Source of the DNA: JADLGL01 sp050184415
Lineage (GTDB): Bacteria; Pseudomonadota; Alphaproteobacteria; Rhizobiales; Kaistiaceae
DNA length: 64,000 nucleotides
Assembly: GCA_050184415.1 (NCBI GenBank)
Contig: JBFXAJ010000011.1
Coordinates: 38,470-102,469 of the forward strand
Direction of reading: 5' to 3'
Made by a program: the position numbers and the translations under genes. Of the stretch, positions 1 through 8,041 are shown piece by piece. The stretch's first letter is position 1; every line of letters starts with the position of its first letter. Under the pieces are notes generated by a model. That model was not told the origin of the DNA, searched no databases, and worked only from the letters and a program-made list of their open reading frames with translations.

Positions 1-2
1 TC

Positions 3-461
3 GTGGCGGCCGGCACGAGCTTCTTCACCCAGGTCTCGGGCAATCTCGCCGCCGTCATCGAAGAGGCGATCAGCCGGTTCGGGCTGCCGAACGGCTACAT
101 CCTCGGGCAGACCGCGGGCGGCGCCTTCATCGGCGGCGTCCGCATCGGCGAGGGAACGCTGATCACCCAGAATGCGGGGACCGTGCCGGTCTACTGGATC
201 GGCCCGTCGGTCGGCTTCGACATCGGCGGCGACGCCTCCCAGACCATGATGCTGGTGTACAATCTTCCGGACATCAACTCGATCTACAACCGCTTCTATG
301 GCGTGAGCGGCACGGCCTATGTGGTCGGCGGCGTCGGCATGACGGTGCTCACTAACCAAAACATCACTCTTGTCCCGATCGTGTCTGGCGTTGGCGCCCG
401 CATCGGCCTTAGCATGGGCTATCTGAAGTTTACCCCGGAGCGGACCGCCAATCCGTTCTGA
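3..461 (+). CDS. eipA: DUF1134/EipA family envelope protein, 3' part only
   Basis: This is the C-terminal 152 residues of a gene that enters from the left edge, so the apparent GTG start at base 3 is not the real start. The fragment is rich in Gly and Val and contains the family pattern of conserved stretches GGAFIGGVRIGEG, GPSVGFDIGGD, LVYNL and VGGVGM. Family knowledge: DUF1134 proteins (EipA of Brucella) are secreted, periplasmic, mostly beta-structured proteins needed for cell-envelope integrity. The expected signal peptide would lie upstream of the window. The stop is followed by a small palindrome at 499-520. The family call is firm; the gene symbol is by analogy. Confidence 0.8.
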   Translation: MAAGTSFFTQVSGNLAAVIEEAISRFGLPNGYILGQTAGGAFIGGVRIGEGTLITQNAGTVPVYWIGPSVGFDIGGDASQTMMLVYNLPDINSIYNRFYGVSGTAYVVGGVGMTVLTNQNITLVPIVSGVGARIGLSMGYLKFTPERTANPF

Positions 462-498
462 GGCCCGGTCCAGCCGAGGCTCACCCTGAGTTGCCGGC

Positions 499-520
499 GA
501 AGTTGGATGTTTCCGACTTC
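499..520. repeat. Palindrome family C, copy 1
   Basis: A 9-base stem (GAAGTTGGA with TCCGACTTC, one G-T pair) encloses a 4-base loop. It lies just downstream of the eipA stop. Near-identical palindromes occur at 23395-23418 and 25430-25455, so this is a dispersed repeat that may also act as a transcript-end hairpin. Confidence 0.6.
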
Positions 521-581
521 GCCCCAATGAAGGTGGGGTTTGCGGAGCCCGGGAGCACGGGCGGGATCGGAGGGCGGGCCT

Positions 582-1820
582 TTGATCGAAGCCGCAATGT
601 ATTTTGCGCTCGGCCTGGCCGTTGCCGGGCTGATGGCGCTCATGATCGCGCCGTTCCTGTGGCGACGGGCCGTGCGTCTTACCCGCGCCCGCATCGAGCA
701 TACCCTCCCCCGCAACCTCTCCGAGATCCAGGCCGAGAAGGACCAGCTCCGGGCGGAGTTCGCGATGTCGACACGGCGGCTCGAGCTGTCGGTCGAGCGC
801 TTGCGTGAAAAGGCCGGCGAGCACCTGACCGAGATCGGCCAGAAGCAGGAGCTGATCCGGCGGCTGGCGGAGGAACAGGCGAAGCGCGTCGCCGCACTCG
901 ACCAGCTCGAGGCCCGCGAGGCCGAGCTCGACAAGCTGCTGAAGCGCCGCGAGGAGCGGCTTACCGAAGCTTCGGCCGAGCTCGAAGCGACCAGGAACAA
1001 CCTTGCCGAGCGCGGACGAGCGCTCGAACAGCTCGAACAGACGCTGAAGCGGCTCAACGCGGCGAGCGAGCAGAAGACCGTGGAACTCGTCGCCAAAGGC
1101 ACGGAAATCGACAATCTGCGCGACCAGCTCGTCGCAGCGCGGTCCAAGCAGACCGCGCTCGAGATCGAGCGGGCGCGGGCGACCGCGACGCTGTCGGAGG
1201 CGCATTCCGCCCGGGCGATGGACGCTCAGCGGATGGAATCCCTCGAGCGCCAGTTCGCCCGGCTCGAGGCTCTCCGCCAGGAGCATGCGATCGAGCTCAG
1301 CGAGCGCGATGCGGAGATCAGCCGTCTCGCCGACGAGCTCGCCGCCCGCGCCGCCGCGCAGGAGGAGGCGGAGGCGCGGCTCACCGAGACCGAGGCGGCA
1401 TATGCGGAGGCCAGCGCGCATCTCGCGGACATGGCGCTGCAGCTCGACGAGGTCTCGCGGCGCCACGAGGCCGACATCCTCGGCGACGCCATGGTTGGCC
1501 TCGATGCCGAACGGACCGCGATCGCAGCGCAGCTCGCCGCCCTCCAGGAGGCCCACGACCGGCTCGCGGTGGAGAATGCGGAGCTCCGGCGGATATCGGG
1601 CACCGAATGGGAGCAGGAGCGGGTCGAGAACGCCATGCTCCGCGAGCGGCTGAATGACGTCGCCGGCGACGTCGCGCGGCTGACGCGCTCCTATCGCGGG
1701 GAGCTCGGCCTTGGCGAACTTGCCGCCCTTGGCGCCACCGAGAAGCCGGACCGGCCGCCGCGGGGCGACTCCGGACGGTCGCTCACGGCGCGGATCAGGG
1801 CGCGGCAACGTTCCGCCTAG
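582..1820 (+). CDS. Membrane-anchored coiled-coil protein, function unknown
   Basis: A 412-residue protein. One hydrophobic segment at about residues 7-27 is followed by a short basic stretch (WRRAVRLTRAR), predicting an N-terminal anchor with the rest in the cytoplasm. Residues about 35-375 are almost unbroken heptad-rich Ala/Glu/Arg/Leu sequence, a long coiled coil, and the tail is Pro/Arg-rich. The TTG at 582 is preceded by CGGAGGG at a good distance; ATG 597 is the alternative. I do not recognise a named family. The shape resembles structural or scaffolding proteins of the cell envelope. It follows eipA with a 120-base gap and could share its transcript. Confidence 0.75.
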   Translation: MIEAAMYFALGLAVAGLMALMIAPFLWRRAVRLTRARIEHTLPRNLSEIQAEKDQLRAEFAMSTRRLELSVERLREKAGEHLTEIGQKQELIRRLAEEQAKRVAALDQLEAREAELDKLLKRREERLTEASAELEATRNNLAERGRALEQLEQTLKRLNAASEQKTVELVAKGTEIDNLRDQLVAARSKQTALEIERARATATLSEAHSARAMDAQRMESLERQFARLEALRQEHAIELSERDAEISRLADELAARAAAQEEAEARLTETEAAYAEASAHLADMALQLDEVSRRHEADILGDAMVGLDAERTAIAAQLAALQEAHDRLAVENAELRRISGTEWEQERVENAMLRERLNDVAGDVARLTRSYRGELGLGELAALGATEKPDRPPRGDSGRSLTARIRARQRSA

Positions 1821-1954
1821 CGGCGGCAGCCGCTTTGCCGCCATCATCCCCGCCCACTGATGGAAACACCAGCACGGCGGCGGCGTCATCCCGTGAAATT
1901 GCCTCGTGCCCTGCACCCATTGCACAAACGGTGTCACGGATTTTCAGGAAGGAC

Positions 1955-3037
1955 ATGATGTCTGGCTCGTTGATGCGGCGGATCGGAATTGCCTCCTTCG
2001 CCGCGCTGCTCGGCCTTCTCGCCGCAGCCGCCGCGACCCCGTCCGCGGCACAGTCGATCCAGGCCCGGGTCACCACCGACGTCAACGCCCGGTCCGGCCC
2101 GGGCAACGAGTACGGCGTGCTCTACGTCATCCCGCGCAACACCATCGTCACCGTCACGCGCTGCACGCAGGATCGCATCTGGTGCGAGGCGCAATACGGG
2201 ACCCGCACCGGCTGGTCCGCGGCGCAGTACCTCGAGGCGCTCGGCACGCCCACGCCCACCCCAACTCCCACGCCGGTGCCGGTGCCCGTGCCGACTCCCA
2301 CCCCGCCCCCCACGCCCGTGCCGACCCCGACGCCCGGCCAGCCCGGCGTCGTTCAGCCCGGCGTTGGCCAGGGCCAATTGTTCCAGCAGTTCCTCAACCA
2401 GCTCTTCGGCCAGCCCACGCCGGTTCCGGGCCAGCCGATCCAGCCGCCGACCCCGGCCCGGCCGCGGACGCCGGCGGCCAACGAGGTCTGCTTCTACAAG
2501 GAAGCCGATTTCCTCGGCGACTTCTTCTGCGCCCGCATGGGCCAGTCGGACGCCACGCTCGCCGCGGACTGGAACGACCAGATCTCGTCGCTGCGGATCG
2601 GCACCGACGCGACCGTGCAGGTGTGTGGGGACGCCAATTTCACCGGCTGGTGCCAGACCTATGTCGACGACATCGCGCGGCTCGGCGGGACGAGGAACGA
2701 CTCGATCTCATCGTTCCGGGCGGTGGTGGCGACCGCAACGCCCACACCCACCCCCACGCCGACACCAACGCCGCAGCCGGTCGCCCAGGTCTGCTTCTTC
2801 GAAGGCGTGTTCTACTCGGGTGCGAGCTTCTGCGTGCCGGCCGGACAGGCGTACCAGTTCCTGCCGACGGCCTGGAACAACCGGATCTCGTCGATCCGGA
2901 TCGACGGCCGCCTCGCGGTCCAGGTCTGCGGCGACTACAACTACAATGGCTGGTGCGAGGAATACACGGTGAGCCTGCCGCAGCTCCCGGCCGGCCGCGA
3001 CGACACGATTTCATCGGCGAGGGTGCGGGCGCTTTAG
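1955..3037 (+). CDS. Secreted SH3b plus double beta-gamma-crystallin protein
   Basis: A 360-residue exported protein. A signal peptide (MRR then a hydrophobic stretch ending SAAQ) is followed by an SH3b-type domain at about residues 36-97 with the typical VNARSGPG and GWSAAQYL patterns. A Thr/Pro linker leads to a beta-gamma-crystallin domain at about 177-257, and a second TP linker to another at about 279-360. Each crystallin domain carries two copies of the calcium-binding signature (N/D)(N/D)xISS: NDQISS, NDSISS, NNRISS and DDTISS. Paired Cys residues suggest disulfides in an oxidising compartment. The start was chosen from AGGAAGGA just upstream of two adjacent ATGs. SH3b domains often bind peptidoglycan, so a wall- or surface-associated calcium-binding role is inferred. 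A hairpin terminator follows. Confidence 0.85.
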   Translation: MMSGSLMRRIGIASFAALLGLLAAAAATPSAAQSIQARVTTDVNARSGPGNEYGVLYVIPRNTIVTVTRCTQDRIWCEAQYGTRTGWSAAQYLEALGTPTPTPTPTPVPVPVPTPTPPPTPVPTPTPGQPGVVQPGVGQGQLFQQFLNQLFGQPTPVPGQPIQPPTPARPRTPAANEVCFYKEADFLGDFFCARMGQSDATLAADWNDQISSLRIGTDATVQVCGDANFTGWCQTYVDDIARLGGTRNDSISSFRAVVATATPTPTPTPTPTPQPVAQVCFFEGVFYSGASFCVPAGQAYQFLPTAWNNRISSIRIDGRLAVQVCGDYNYNGWCEEYTVSLPQLPAGRDDTISSARVRAL

Positions 3038-3049
3038 CGGCCGGATACG

Positions 3050-3081
3050 AAAAAGGCCGCCCTCGATGAGGCGGCCTTTTT
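3050..3081. terminator. Bidirectional rho-independent terminator
   Basis: A stem of GGCCGCC with GGCGGCC encloses an 8-base loop, with a run of A on the left and a run of T on the right. It sits between the convergent crystallin-type gene and infA and can serve both strands. Confidence 0.9.
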
Positions 3082-3098
3082 CGCAATGCTCGACGGAG

Positions 3099-3374
3099 TT
3101 AGCGCCGGCGGAACTGCTGCGGGCGCTTCTGTCCCGGAGGACCGCCGCCACCCTCGGTGCGGTGACGGAAATTGATCCGTCCCTTCTCGAGATCGTAGGG
3201 CGTCATCTCCACCGTCACCCGGTCGCCGGCGAGGGTGCGGATGTGGTTCTTCCGCATCTTGCCGCCGGCGTAAGCGAGGATCTGGTGGTCGTTATCCAAC
3301 CGCACGCGGTAGTTCCCGTCCGGGAGCACCTCGGTTACGACGCCCTCGAATTCGAGCAGCTCTTCCTTTGCCAT
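3099..3374 (-). CDS. infA: Translation initiation factor IF-1
   Basis: A 91-residue protein with the S1-like OB fold of IF-1. It starts MAKEELLEFEG and contains the hallmarks VTEVLPDGNYRV, GKMRKNHIRTLAGDRV and MTPYDLEKGRI. IF-1 binds the ribosomal A site with IF-2 and IF-3 during initiation. The Arg-rich tail (about 20 residues) is longer than in E. coli, as is common in alphaproteobacteria. AAAGGA lies upstream of the ATG. The start of infA lies inside the 3' end of the helicase gene in another frame, an 83-base overlap, so infA may be translationally coupled to the helicase or use a promoter inside it. Confidence 0.97.
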   Translation of the reverse strand: MAKEELLEFEGVVTEVLPDGNYRVRLDNDHQILAYAGGKMRKNHIRTLAGDRVTVEMTPYDLEKGRINFRHRTEGGGGPPGQKRPQQFRRR

Positions 3375-4749
3375 TGTTCGTCCTTTCAGCTTTTCCGGCG
3401 TCGCTGGCGCCCGGATTGCGCGCGGTCTGCGCGGTCCGGACCGGCCGTCCGAGGAATTCGACCCCGGAGATTTCCTTCGTTCCTTCAGCTCCCGACCCGC
3501 GGCCGGCGTGATCCGGGCGGTGCCGCGGCCGGCCGCGATCGCGCGGCGGCTTGCGGTTCACCGGCCGGGAATCGGCCCGCTTGTGCGGCTCCGCCACCTG
3601 CGGCACGGCCGCAAGCGTGATCCCCACGGGCGGGGCCATGACCGGGATCGCCTGCCGGGTGAGCTTTTCGATGTCCCGCAGATAAGCCCTCTCGTCGCCG
3701 CTGCAAAGCGAGATCGCAATCCCTTCGCTTCCCGCGCGCGCGGTGCGGCCGATCCGGTGGACGTAGCTCTCCGGCTCGTTCGGCAGCTCGTAGTTGAAGA
3801 CGTGCGTGATGTTGGTGACATCGATGCCGCGCGCGGCGATGTCGGTCGCGACGAGGACGCGGATCCGTCCGTCGCGGAACCCGCCCAGCGCCTTGTCGCG
3901 CTGCGGCTGGCTCTTGTTGCCGTGGATCGCCTGGGCGCCGATGCCGTCGCGGTCAAGGTTCTTCACGACGCGGTCGGCGCCGCGCTTGGTGCGGGTGAAG
4001 ACGAGCGCCCGGTCGACCCCCTCGCCCGACAGGAGCGCAGTGAGCGCCTGCTGCTTCTCGCCGGCCGGAACGTGGATGACATGCTGGACGACGCGGTCGG
4101 CAGTCTTCGACACCGGCGTCACCGACACCGTGGCGGGGTCGCGCAGCAGCGTCTTGGCGAGGCTGTCGATCGCCTTTGGCATCGTCGCCGAGAAGAACAG
4201 GCTCTGCCGCTTGTTCGGCAAGTGCCGCGAGATCTCCCGGATGGCGTGGATGAAGCCCATGTCGAGCATGCGGTCGGCCTCATCGAGGACGAGGATTTCG
4301 ACGGCGTCGAGGCGAACCGATCCCGTCTTCATGTGGTCGACGAGGCGGCCGGGCGTCGCGATCAGGACGTCGACGCCGCGGGCAAGGGCGCGGATCTGCG
4401 CCCGCATCGAGACGCCGCCGATGACGACGGCCGTGGTGAGGTCGAGGTGCCGGCCATAGGCCTGGAACCGCTCGCCGATCTGGTTGGAGAGCTCGCGCGT
4501 CGGCGACAGCACCAGGATGCGGGCGCTCTTCGCGACCAGCGGCCGCGGGGCGGTTGCGAGGCGGCTGAGGATCGGGAGGGCGAACGCGGCGGTCTTGCCG
4601 GTGCCGGTCTGCGCGATGCCGAGGAGATCCCGGCCGGCGAGAACGTGAGGAATGGCCTGGGCCTGGATGGGGGTCGGCGTGACGTGACGCTCCTGGGCGA
4701 GCGCCTTGAGGATCGGCTCGTGCAAGCCGAAATCAGTGAAGGAAACCAA
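3292..4749 (-). CDS. rhlE: DEAD-box ATP-dependent RNA helicase, RhlE-like
   Basis: A 485-residue helicase. It has the Q motif (FTDFGLHEPI...TPTPIQ), Walker A AQTGTGKT at 46-53, PTREL, DEAD at 156-159, SAT at 187-189, and in the second RecA domain ATDIAARGID and HRIGRTARAG. The last roughly 110 residues form a basic, Arg/Pro/Gly-rich tail typical of RhlE-type helicases, which unwind short duplexes in ribosome assembly, cold adaptation and RNA decay. The final 27 codons lie inside infA. They keep the basic character of the tail, but a lost earlier stop codon cannot be excluded. The assignment to RhlE rather than another DEAD subgroup is moderate. Confidence 0.9.
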   Translation of the reverse strand: MVSFTDFGLHEPILKALAQERHVTPTPIQAQAIPHVLAGRDLLGIAQTGTGKTAAFALPILSRLATAPRPLVAKSARILVLSPTRELSNQIGERFQAYGRHLDLTTAVVIGGVSMRAQIRALARGVDVLIATPGRLVDHMKTGSVRLDAVEILVLDEADRMLDMGFIHAIREISRHLPNKRQSLFFSATMPKAIDSLAKTLLRDPATVSVTPVSKTADRVVQHVIHVPAGEKQQALTALLSGEGVDRALVFTRTKRGADRVVKNLDRDGIGAQAIHGNKSQPQRDKALGGFRDGRIRVLVATDIAARGIDVTNITHVFNYELPNEPESYVHRIGRTARAGSEGIAISLCSGDERAYLRDIEKLTRQAIPVMAPPVGITLAAVPQVAEPHKRADSRPVNRKPPRDRGRPRHRPDHAGRGSGAEGTKEISGVEFLGRPVRTAQTARNPGASDAGKAERTNNGKGRAARIRGRRNRGAPGRELPRAVG

Positions 4750-5098
4750 AGCAGGTCTTTCAAAATGCAGCCGCCCGCGGCGCTCTTCGGACAGAGTCCG
4801 GGCGCCGGCGGCTTTGGGGCTTGAGAACCCCGCGTGCCGGGAACTCGATTGATTGGGTGAAAGGGCTGGCCGATGACGCGCTTGGCGTCTCGTTCACGCG
4901 GCCACAGCGGCTAAATGGGGCAGTTGGCCCCAATAAGCAATGGTTAGCCGCGATATTCGTGGTGCGTTGCAAAATCGCAGCGGACACACCATCTTAGGGG
5001 GCGCAGCGGGCCCGCCTCCCCCGGCCCGTCACTTTTCACATGCCTGACCAGCGTCCCGAATTTGCCGGGATTCCCGTCGACAAGATGGAAGGTGCCTG
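4750..5098. other. Intergenic region between divergent helicase and H1-like genes
   Basis: The gap must hold the promoters of both divergent genes. I see one small hairpin (TGGGGC/GCCCCA, 4916-4932) and an AT-richer patch around 4930-4990, but no convincing gene. Possible small reading frames here lack family character. Confidence 0.4.
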
Positions 5099-6043
5099 AT
5101 GAGCAACGTCAAGGACGAGACGGACGCCATACGCAATGCGCGCCTCCTCCGCGCCGAGAGCGCGGAGCGTGATGCCGCGCTTGCGCGCGCCGAATATGCC
5201 GCACGGGAAGCCGCCATCGATCTTCGCACCCTGGAGTTGCGCAAGCTTCGCCTGGAGCGCGATGCAGCGCTGGCCCGCGCGGCGGTGAGGGCAGCCAACG
5301 CCGCCAAGCGCAAGGCCGAAGCGGCCATTGCCGAGGCTCCCTCCGTCCCGATCCGGACTGCCCGAACCGGCGCGACGGAAGGCCAGCCTTCCCAGGCCGT
5401 GAAGGCGCCGGCAAAGGCAGCGCTGACCAAGAAGGCGCCCACGACGACAGCGCCCGCTGCGCCGCCTCCATCCAAAGTTGCCAAGACCGCCCCGACGAAG
5501 AAGGAAGCCGTAGCGTCGAAAAGGGCAGCCGCGCTCTCGAAGGAAAGCGCTAAGGCAGCCAGGACGCCGGTTTCCGGGACGAAGCCGAAGACATCGTCCA
5601 AGGCCGCGGCCCCAGCCGCGAAGACGAAGGCCCCAACGGCAAAGGCCAAGGCACCCGCCGCAAAGGCCAAGGCGCCGTCGGCAAAGGCGAAGGCACCGGT
5701 CGCGAAGACCAAGGCCGCGGCCGGCAAGACCAAGACCGCGGCTTCGAAGGGAAGTGCGAAGGCCGCAAAACCGGCCGCGAAGGCCCCAGCCAAGTCGGCC
5801 AAGAAGGCAGGATCCGGCAGGACTGCCCAGAAATCGGCAAAGCCGACGGCCTCCTCCGCCAACGGAAAGACGGCCGCCAGATCAGCCTCCGCGGGAAACG
5901 CGAAGGGCTCTCCAAAAGGCCCGAAGGCCCCCGCGCCGACAACCTCCGCGCGCAAGACGCCATCGGCCAGGACGGCCGCCTCGCGACCGTCGCCGCCGAA
6001 GGATTCCGGACGGTCAGCGGCGCGGCAGGCACGGGGCGCCTGA
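5099..6043 (+). CDS. Histone H1-like Lys/Ala/Pro-rich protein
   Basis: A 314-residue protein in two parts. Residues 1-85 are charged, Ala/Arg/Glu-rich and probably helical, with tandem ERDAALARA-type repeats. Residues 86-314 are an extremely Lys/Ala/Pro-rich disordered tail resembling the C-terminal domain of histone H1, with tandem (A/T/S)AKAKAP units around 174-208. Such tails in bacteria usually bind DNA and compact the nucleoid, so a nucleoid-associated role is inferred from composition only. GGAAGG lies 6 bases before the ATG. Low complexity makes orthology impossible to judge by eye. The long open frame on the opposite strand is a composition artefact of this gene. Confidence 0.75.
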   Translation: MSNVKDETDAIRNARLLRAESAERDAALARAEYAAREAAIDLRTLELRKLRLERDAALARAAVRAANAAKRKAEAAIAEAPSVPIRTARTGATEGQPSQAVKAPAKAALTKKAPTTTAPAAPPPSKVAKTAPTKKEAVASKRAAALSKESAKAARTPVSGTKPKTSSKAAAPAAKTKAPTAKAKAPAAKAKAPSAKAKAPVAKTKAAAGKTKTAASKGSAKAAKPAAKAPAKSAKKAGSGRTAQKSAKPTASSANGKTAARSASAGNAKGSPKGPKAPAPTTSARKTPSARTAASRPSPPKDSGRSAARQARGA

Positions 6044-6247
6044 CGGGGCCCGATATCGTCGCGACGGGGTATCAATTCCCGCGGCGCTGGACTATATCAG
6101 CGCCAGTTCGCTTTCAGGCAGCCCGCACGCACAGACGTTGATGACAACGGCTGGCGGCGTTGTTGCCATTCTCCAATGATCGGCCCGGCCCACGCACTTC
6201 GAGGGCGCCGCCGGGTCAAGTCTCAGGAACGACAGAAGGAATCCTCA

Positions 6248-6508
6248 ATGCTGGTGATGGTTCGCGACAACAACGTCGACCAGGCCCTCAAGGCCCTCAA
6301 GCGGAAGCTGCAGCGCGAAGGCGTGTTCCGCGAGATGAAGCGGCGCAAGTCCTACGAGAAGCCGTCCGAGAAGCGGGCGCGCGAGAAGGGCGAGGCGATC
6401 CGCCGGAACCGCAAGGCTGCCCGCAAGGTCGCGATTCGCGAAGGTCTCATCGCTGCTCCCAAGCCGAAGCCGCGGACATTCGGCGGCGGCGCGCCGGGCT
6501 ACCGGTAG
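6248..6508 (+). CDS. rpsU: 30S ribosomal protein S21
   Basis: An 86-residue basic protein starting MLVMVRDNNVDQALKALK and continuing EGVFREMKRRKSYEKPSEKR, the conserved S21 core, with a Pro/Gly tail typical of alphaproteobacterial S21. S21 binds the 3' end of 16S rRNA in the small subunit and affects initiation. AGAAGGA precedes the chosen ATG by 7 bases; the second Met at position 4 is a less likely start. An SRPBCC gene follows after 53 bases and may be co-transcribed. Confidence 0.96.
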   Translation: MLVMVRDNNVDQALKALKRKLQREGVFREMKRRKSYEKPSEKRAREKGEAIRRNRKAARKVAIREGLIAAPKPKPRTFGGGAPGYR

Positions 6509-6561
6509 CCGTCCCGGAACCTCGCCAACGCTCGTCCGTTCCCTCCGAAAGGAGATGAGCG

Positions 6562-7017
6562 ATGGACGAGATCACCGCGAGGGTCCGGAGGACCATCGGA
6601 GCGCCGCCGGCCGTGGTCTGGGCGGCGCTGACGGATGCGTCCAAGCTGAAAGCGTTCTTTCTCGGCGCCGATGTCGAGACCGACTGGGCCGTCGGCCACC
6701 CGATCATCTTCAGCGGCGAATTCAACGGCAAGGCGTACCGCGACAAGGGCGAGATCCTCGAATTCGCGGAGGAACGCCGGCTGAGCTTCTCGCACTACAG
6801 CCCGGTCACGGGCGCTGCCGACACTCCCGAGAACTACCACGTCGTCACCTTTGACCTCGTGCCCGTGATGGGCGTGACCGAGGTGACGCTCACGCAGAGC
6901 AACCTCACCGGCGGCGTCCGGGAGTCCGACCTGACGAACCGCCCCGAGTTCGAACGGAACTGGACGACCCTTCTCGAGGGCCTGGACCGCGTCGTGACCG
7001 GTTCGGCGGCCGCGTGA
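6562..7017 (+). CDS. SRPBCC (AHSA1-like) domain protein
   Basis: A 151-residue single-domain protein of the START/Bet v1 (SRPBCC) superfamily. The visible family pattern is an N-terminal VRRTIGAPPAVVWAALTDASKLKAFF, a central FSGEFNGKAYRDKGEILEF, and a C-terminal helix NWTTLLEGLDRVV. These proteins form a helix-grip cavity for hydrophobic ligands, or act as Aha1-like partners; the ligand here is unknown. The AAAGGAG site before ATG 6562 is strong. No regulator gene is adjacent, unlike the two other SRPBCC loci in the window. Confidence 0.85.
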   Translation: MDEITARVRRTIGAPPAVVWAALTDASKLKAFFLGADVETDWAVGHPIIFSGEFNGKAYRDKGEILEFAEERRLSFSHYSPVTGAADTPENYHVVTFDLVPVMGVTEVTLTQSNLTGGVRESDLTNRPEFERNWTTLLEGLDRVVTGSAAA

Positions 7018-7117
7018 CGGCGCCTCCGACGCCCTCCTTTTTGTCGCCGCGCCCGTTGCGCCGCCGCCATCGCGGTGCCATCTCGACCCGTGACCGGAGA
7101 AACTTGGGGAACGCGTG

Positions 7118-7294
7118 ATGGCGGATGACGGCAAGACCTTCAAGAAGGCCCCGCCCCGGAAGGCCGCCAAAGGGCGGAAGGTCGCGATTTCCGCCGAAGC
7201 GCGCGAGATAGACGCGGCCGAGATCCGCCTCCGCGACGAACGCGAGAAGAACTACGGTCTGTTCCTCGCTCCCGAGGACACGAAGCGCCGCTAG
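7118..7294 (+). CDS. Small charged hypothetical protein, 58 residues
   Basis: A short frame starting MADDGKTFKKAPPRKAAKGRK and ending LAPEDTKRR. It is rich in Lys, Arg and Asp/Glu, has no hydrophobic segment and has an even coding pattern in third positions. A purine-rich GGGGAACG lies just before the ATG. It fits the gap between the SRPBCC gene and the oxidoreductase operon. I do not recognise a family. It is probably a real soluble protein because it is collinear with its neighbours and fills an otherwise empty space, but no function can be given. Confidence 0.5.
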   Translation: MADDGKTFKKAPPRKAAKGRKVAISAEAREIDAAEIRLRDEREKNYGLFLAPEDTKRR

Positions 7295-7423
7295 GTGCCG
7301 CGGGTATCGCCGGCAGACGGCGCGTCGGTGCCGGCGTCCCACCCCCACCATCGGCGCATGTCTCGGCAGGCCCCTTTCGTGTTAGGCAAGGGGCCATCGC
7401 GTGATCCTTCGGAGGGCACGAAA

Positions 7424-8041
7424 ATGAGCGACGCGCCGATTTCCCGAGGCTTCTTTCGCCGCAAGGAGCGCGACGATTTCGGCGGCCGGCTGCCGCCCGG
7501 CCAGCACCTCGTGACCGACTTCCCCGTCCTGTCGGCAGGCCCGACGCCGGTGCCGGACCTCGCGCGCTGGAGTTTTTCGCTCCGCCGCGGCGGCCAGATC
7601 ATCGCGCGATGGAACTGGCAGGAGTTCAACGCCCTGCCCCAGACCGACCTCACGGTCGACATCCACTGCGTCACGACCTGGTCGAAATTCGACACGAGAT
7701 GGCGCGGCGTCCTCGTCGACACCCTGTTCACCGTGGCGGGGATCGAGGACCCGTCCGGCTACGCGATGCTCCATTGCGAGGGCGGCTACACCACCAACGT
7801 CCCGATCGCCGACCTCGTCAACGGCAAGGCGATGGTCGCCACGATTTATGACGGCCAGCCCTTGCCGCCGCCCCATGGCGGGCCGGCGCGCATGCTGGTG
7901 CCCCATCTCTATTTTTGGAAGAGCGCGAAATGGGTGAAGTCGCTCGACTTCATGGACAGCGACGCTCCCGGCTTCTGGGAGCAGCTCGGCTATCACATCT
8001 ACGGCGATCCGTTCCGTGAACAGCGCTATGCGGGCGACTGA
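7424..8041 (+). CDS. Molybdopterin-dependent oxidoreductase, sulfite oxidase fold
   Basis: A 205-residue protein corresponding to the oxidoreductase molybdopterin-binding domain. It carries LPQTDLTVDIHCVTTWSKFD, where Cys82 is the expected molybdenum ligand, and further conserved stretches EGGYTTN and PHLYFWKSAKW. There is no signal peptide, so it should be cytoplasmic, unlike MsrP. GGAGGG lies before ATG 7424. It overlaps the following flavin reductase, and a DUF6510 gene comes next. This trio recurs in alphaproteobacteria and actinobacteria, suggesting that reductase and Mo protein exchange electrons. The substrate is unknown. Confidence 0.87.
   Translation: MSDAPISRGFFRRKERDDFGGRLPPGQHLVTDFPVLSAGPTPVPDLARWSFSLRRGGQIIARWNWQEFNALPQTDLTVDIHCVTTWSKFDTRWRGVLVDTLFTVAGIEDPSGYAMLHCEGGYTTNVPIADLVNGKAMVATIYDGQPLPPPHGGPARMLVPHLYFWKSAKWVKSLDFMDSDAPGFWEQLGYHIYGDPFREQRYAGD

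Noticed and set aside
5029..6075. Long minus-strand frame rich in Ala, Phe and Val opposite the H1-like gene
   Set aside because: It is the antisense of the Lys/Ala/Pro codons, has no ribosome-binding site or family pattern, and the plus-strand gene has both.
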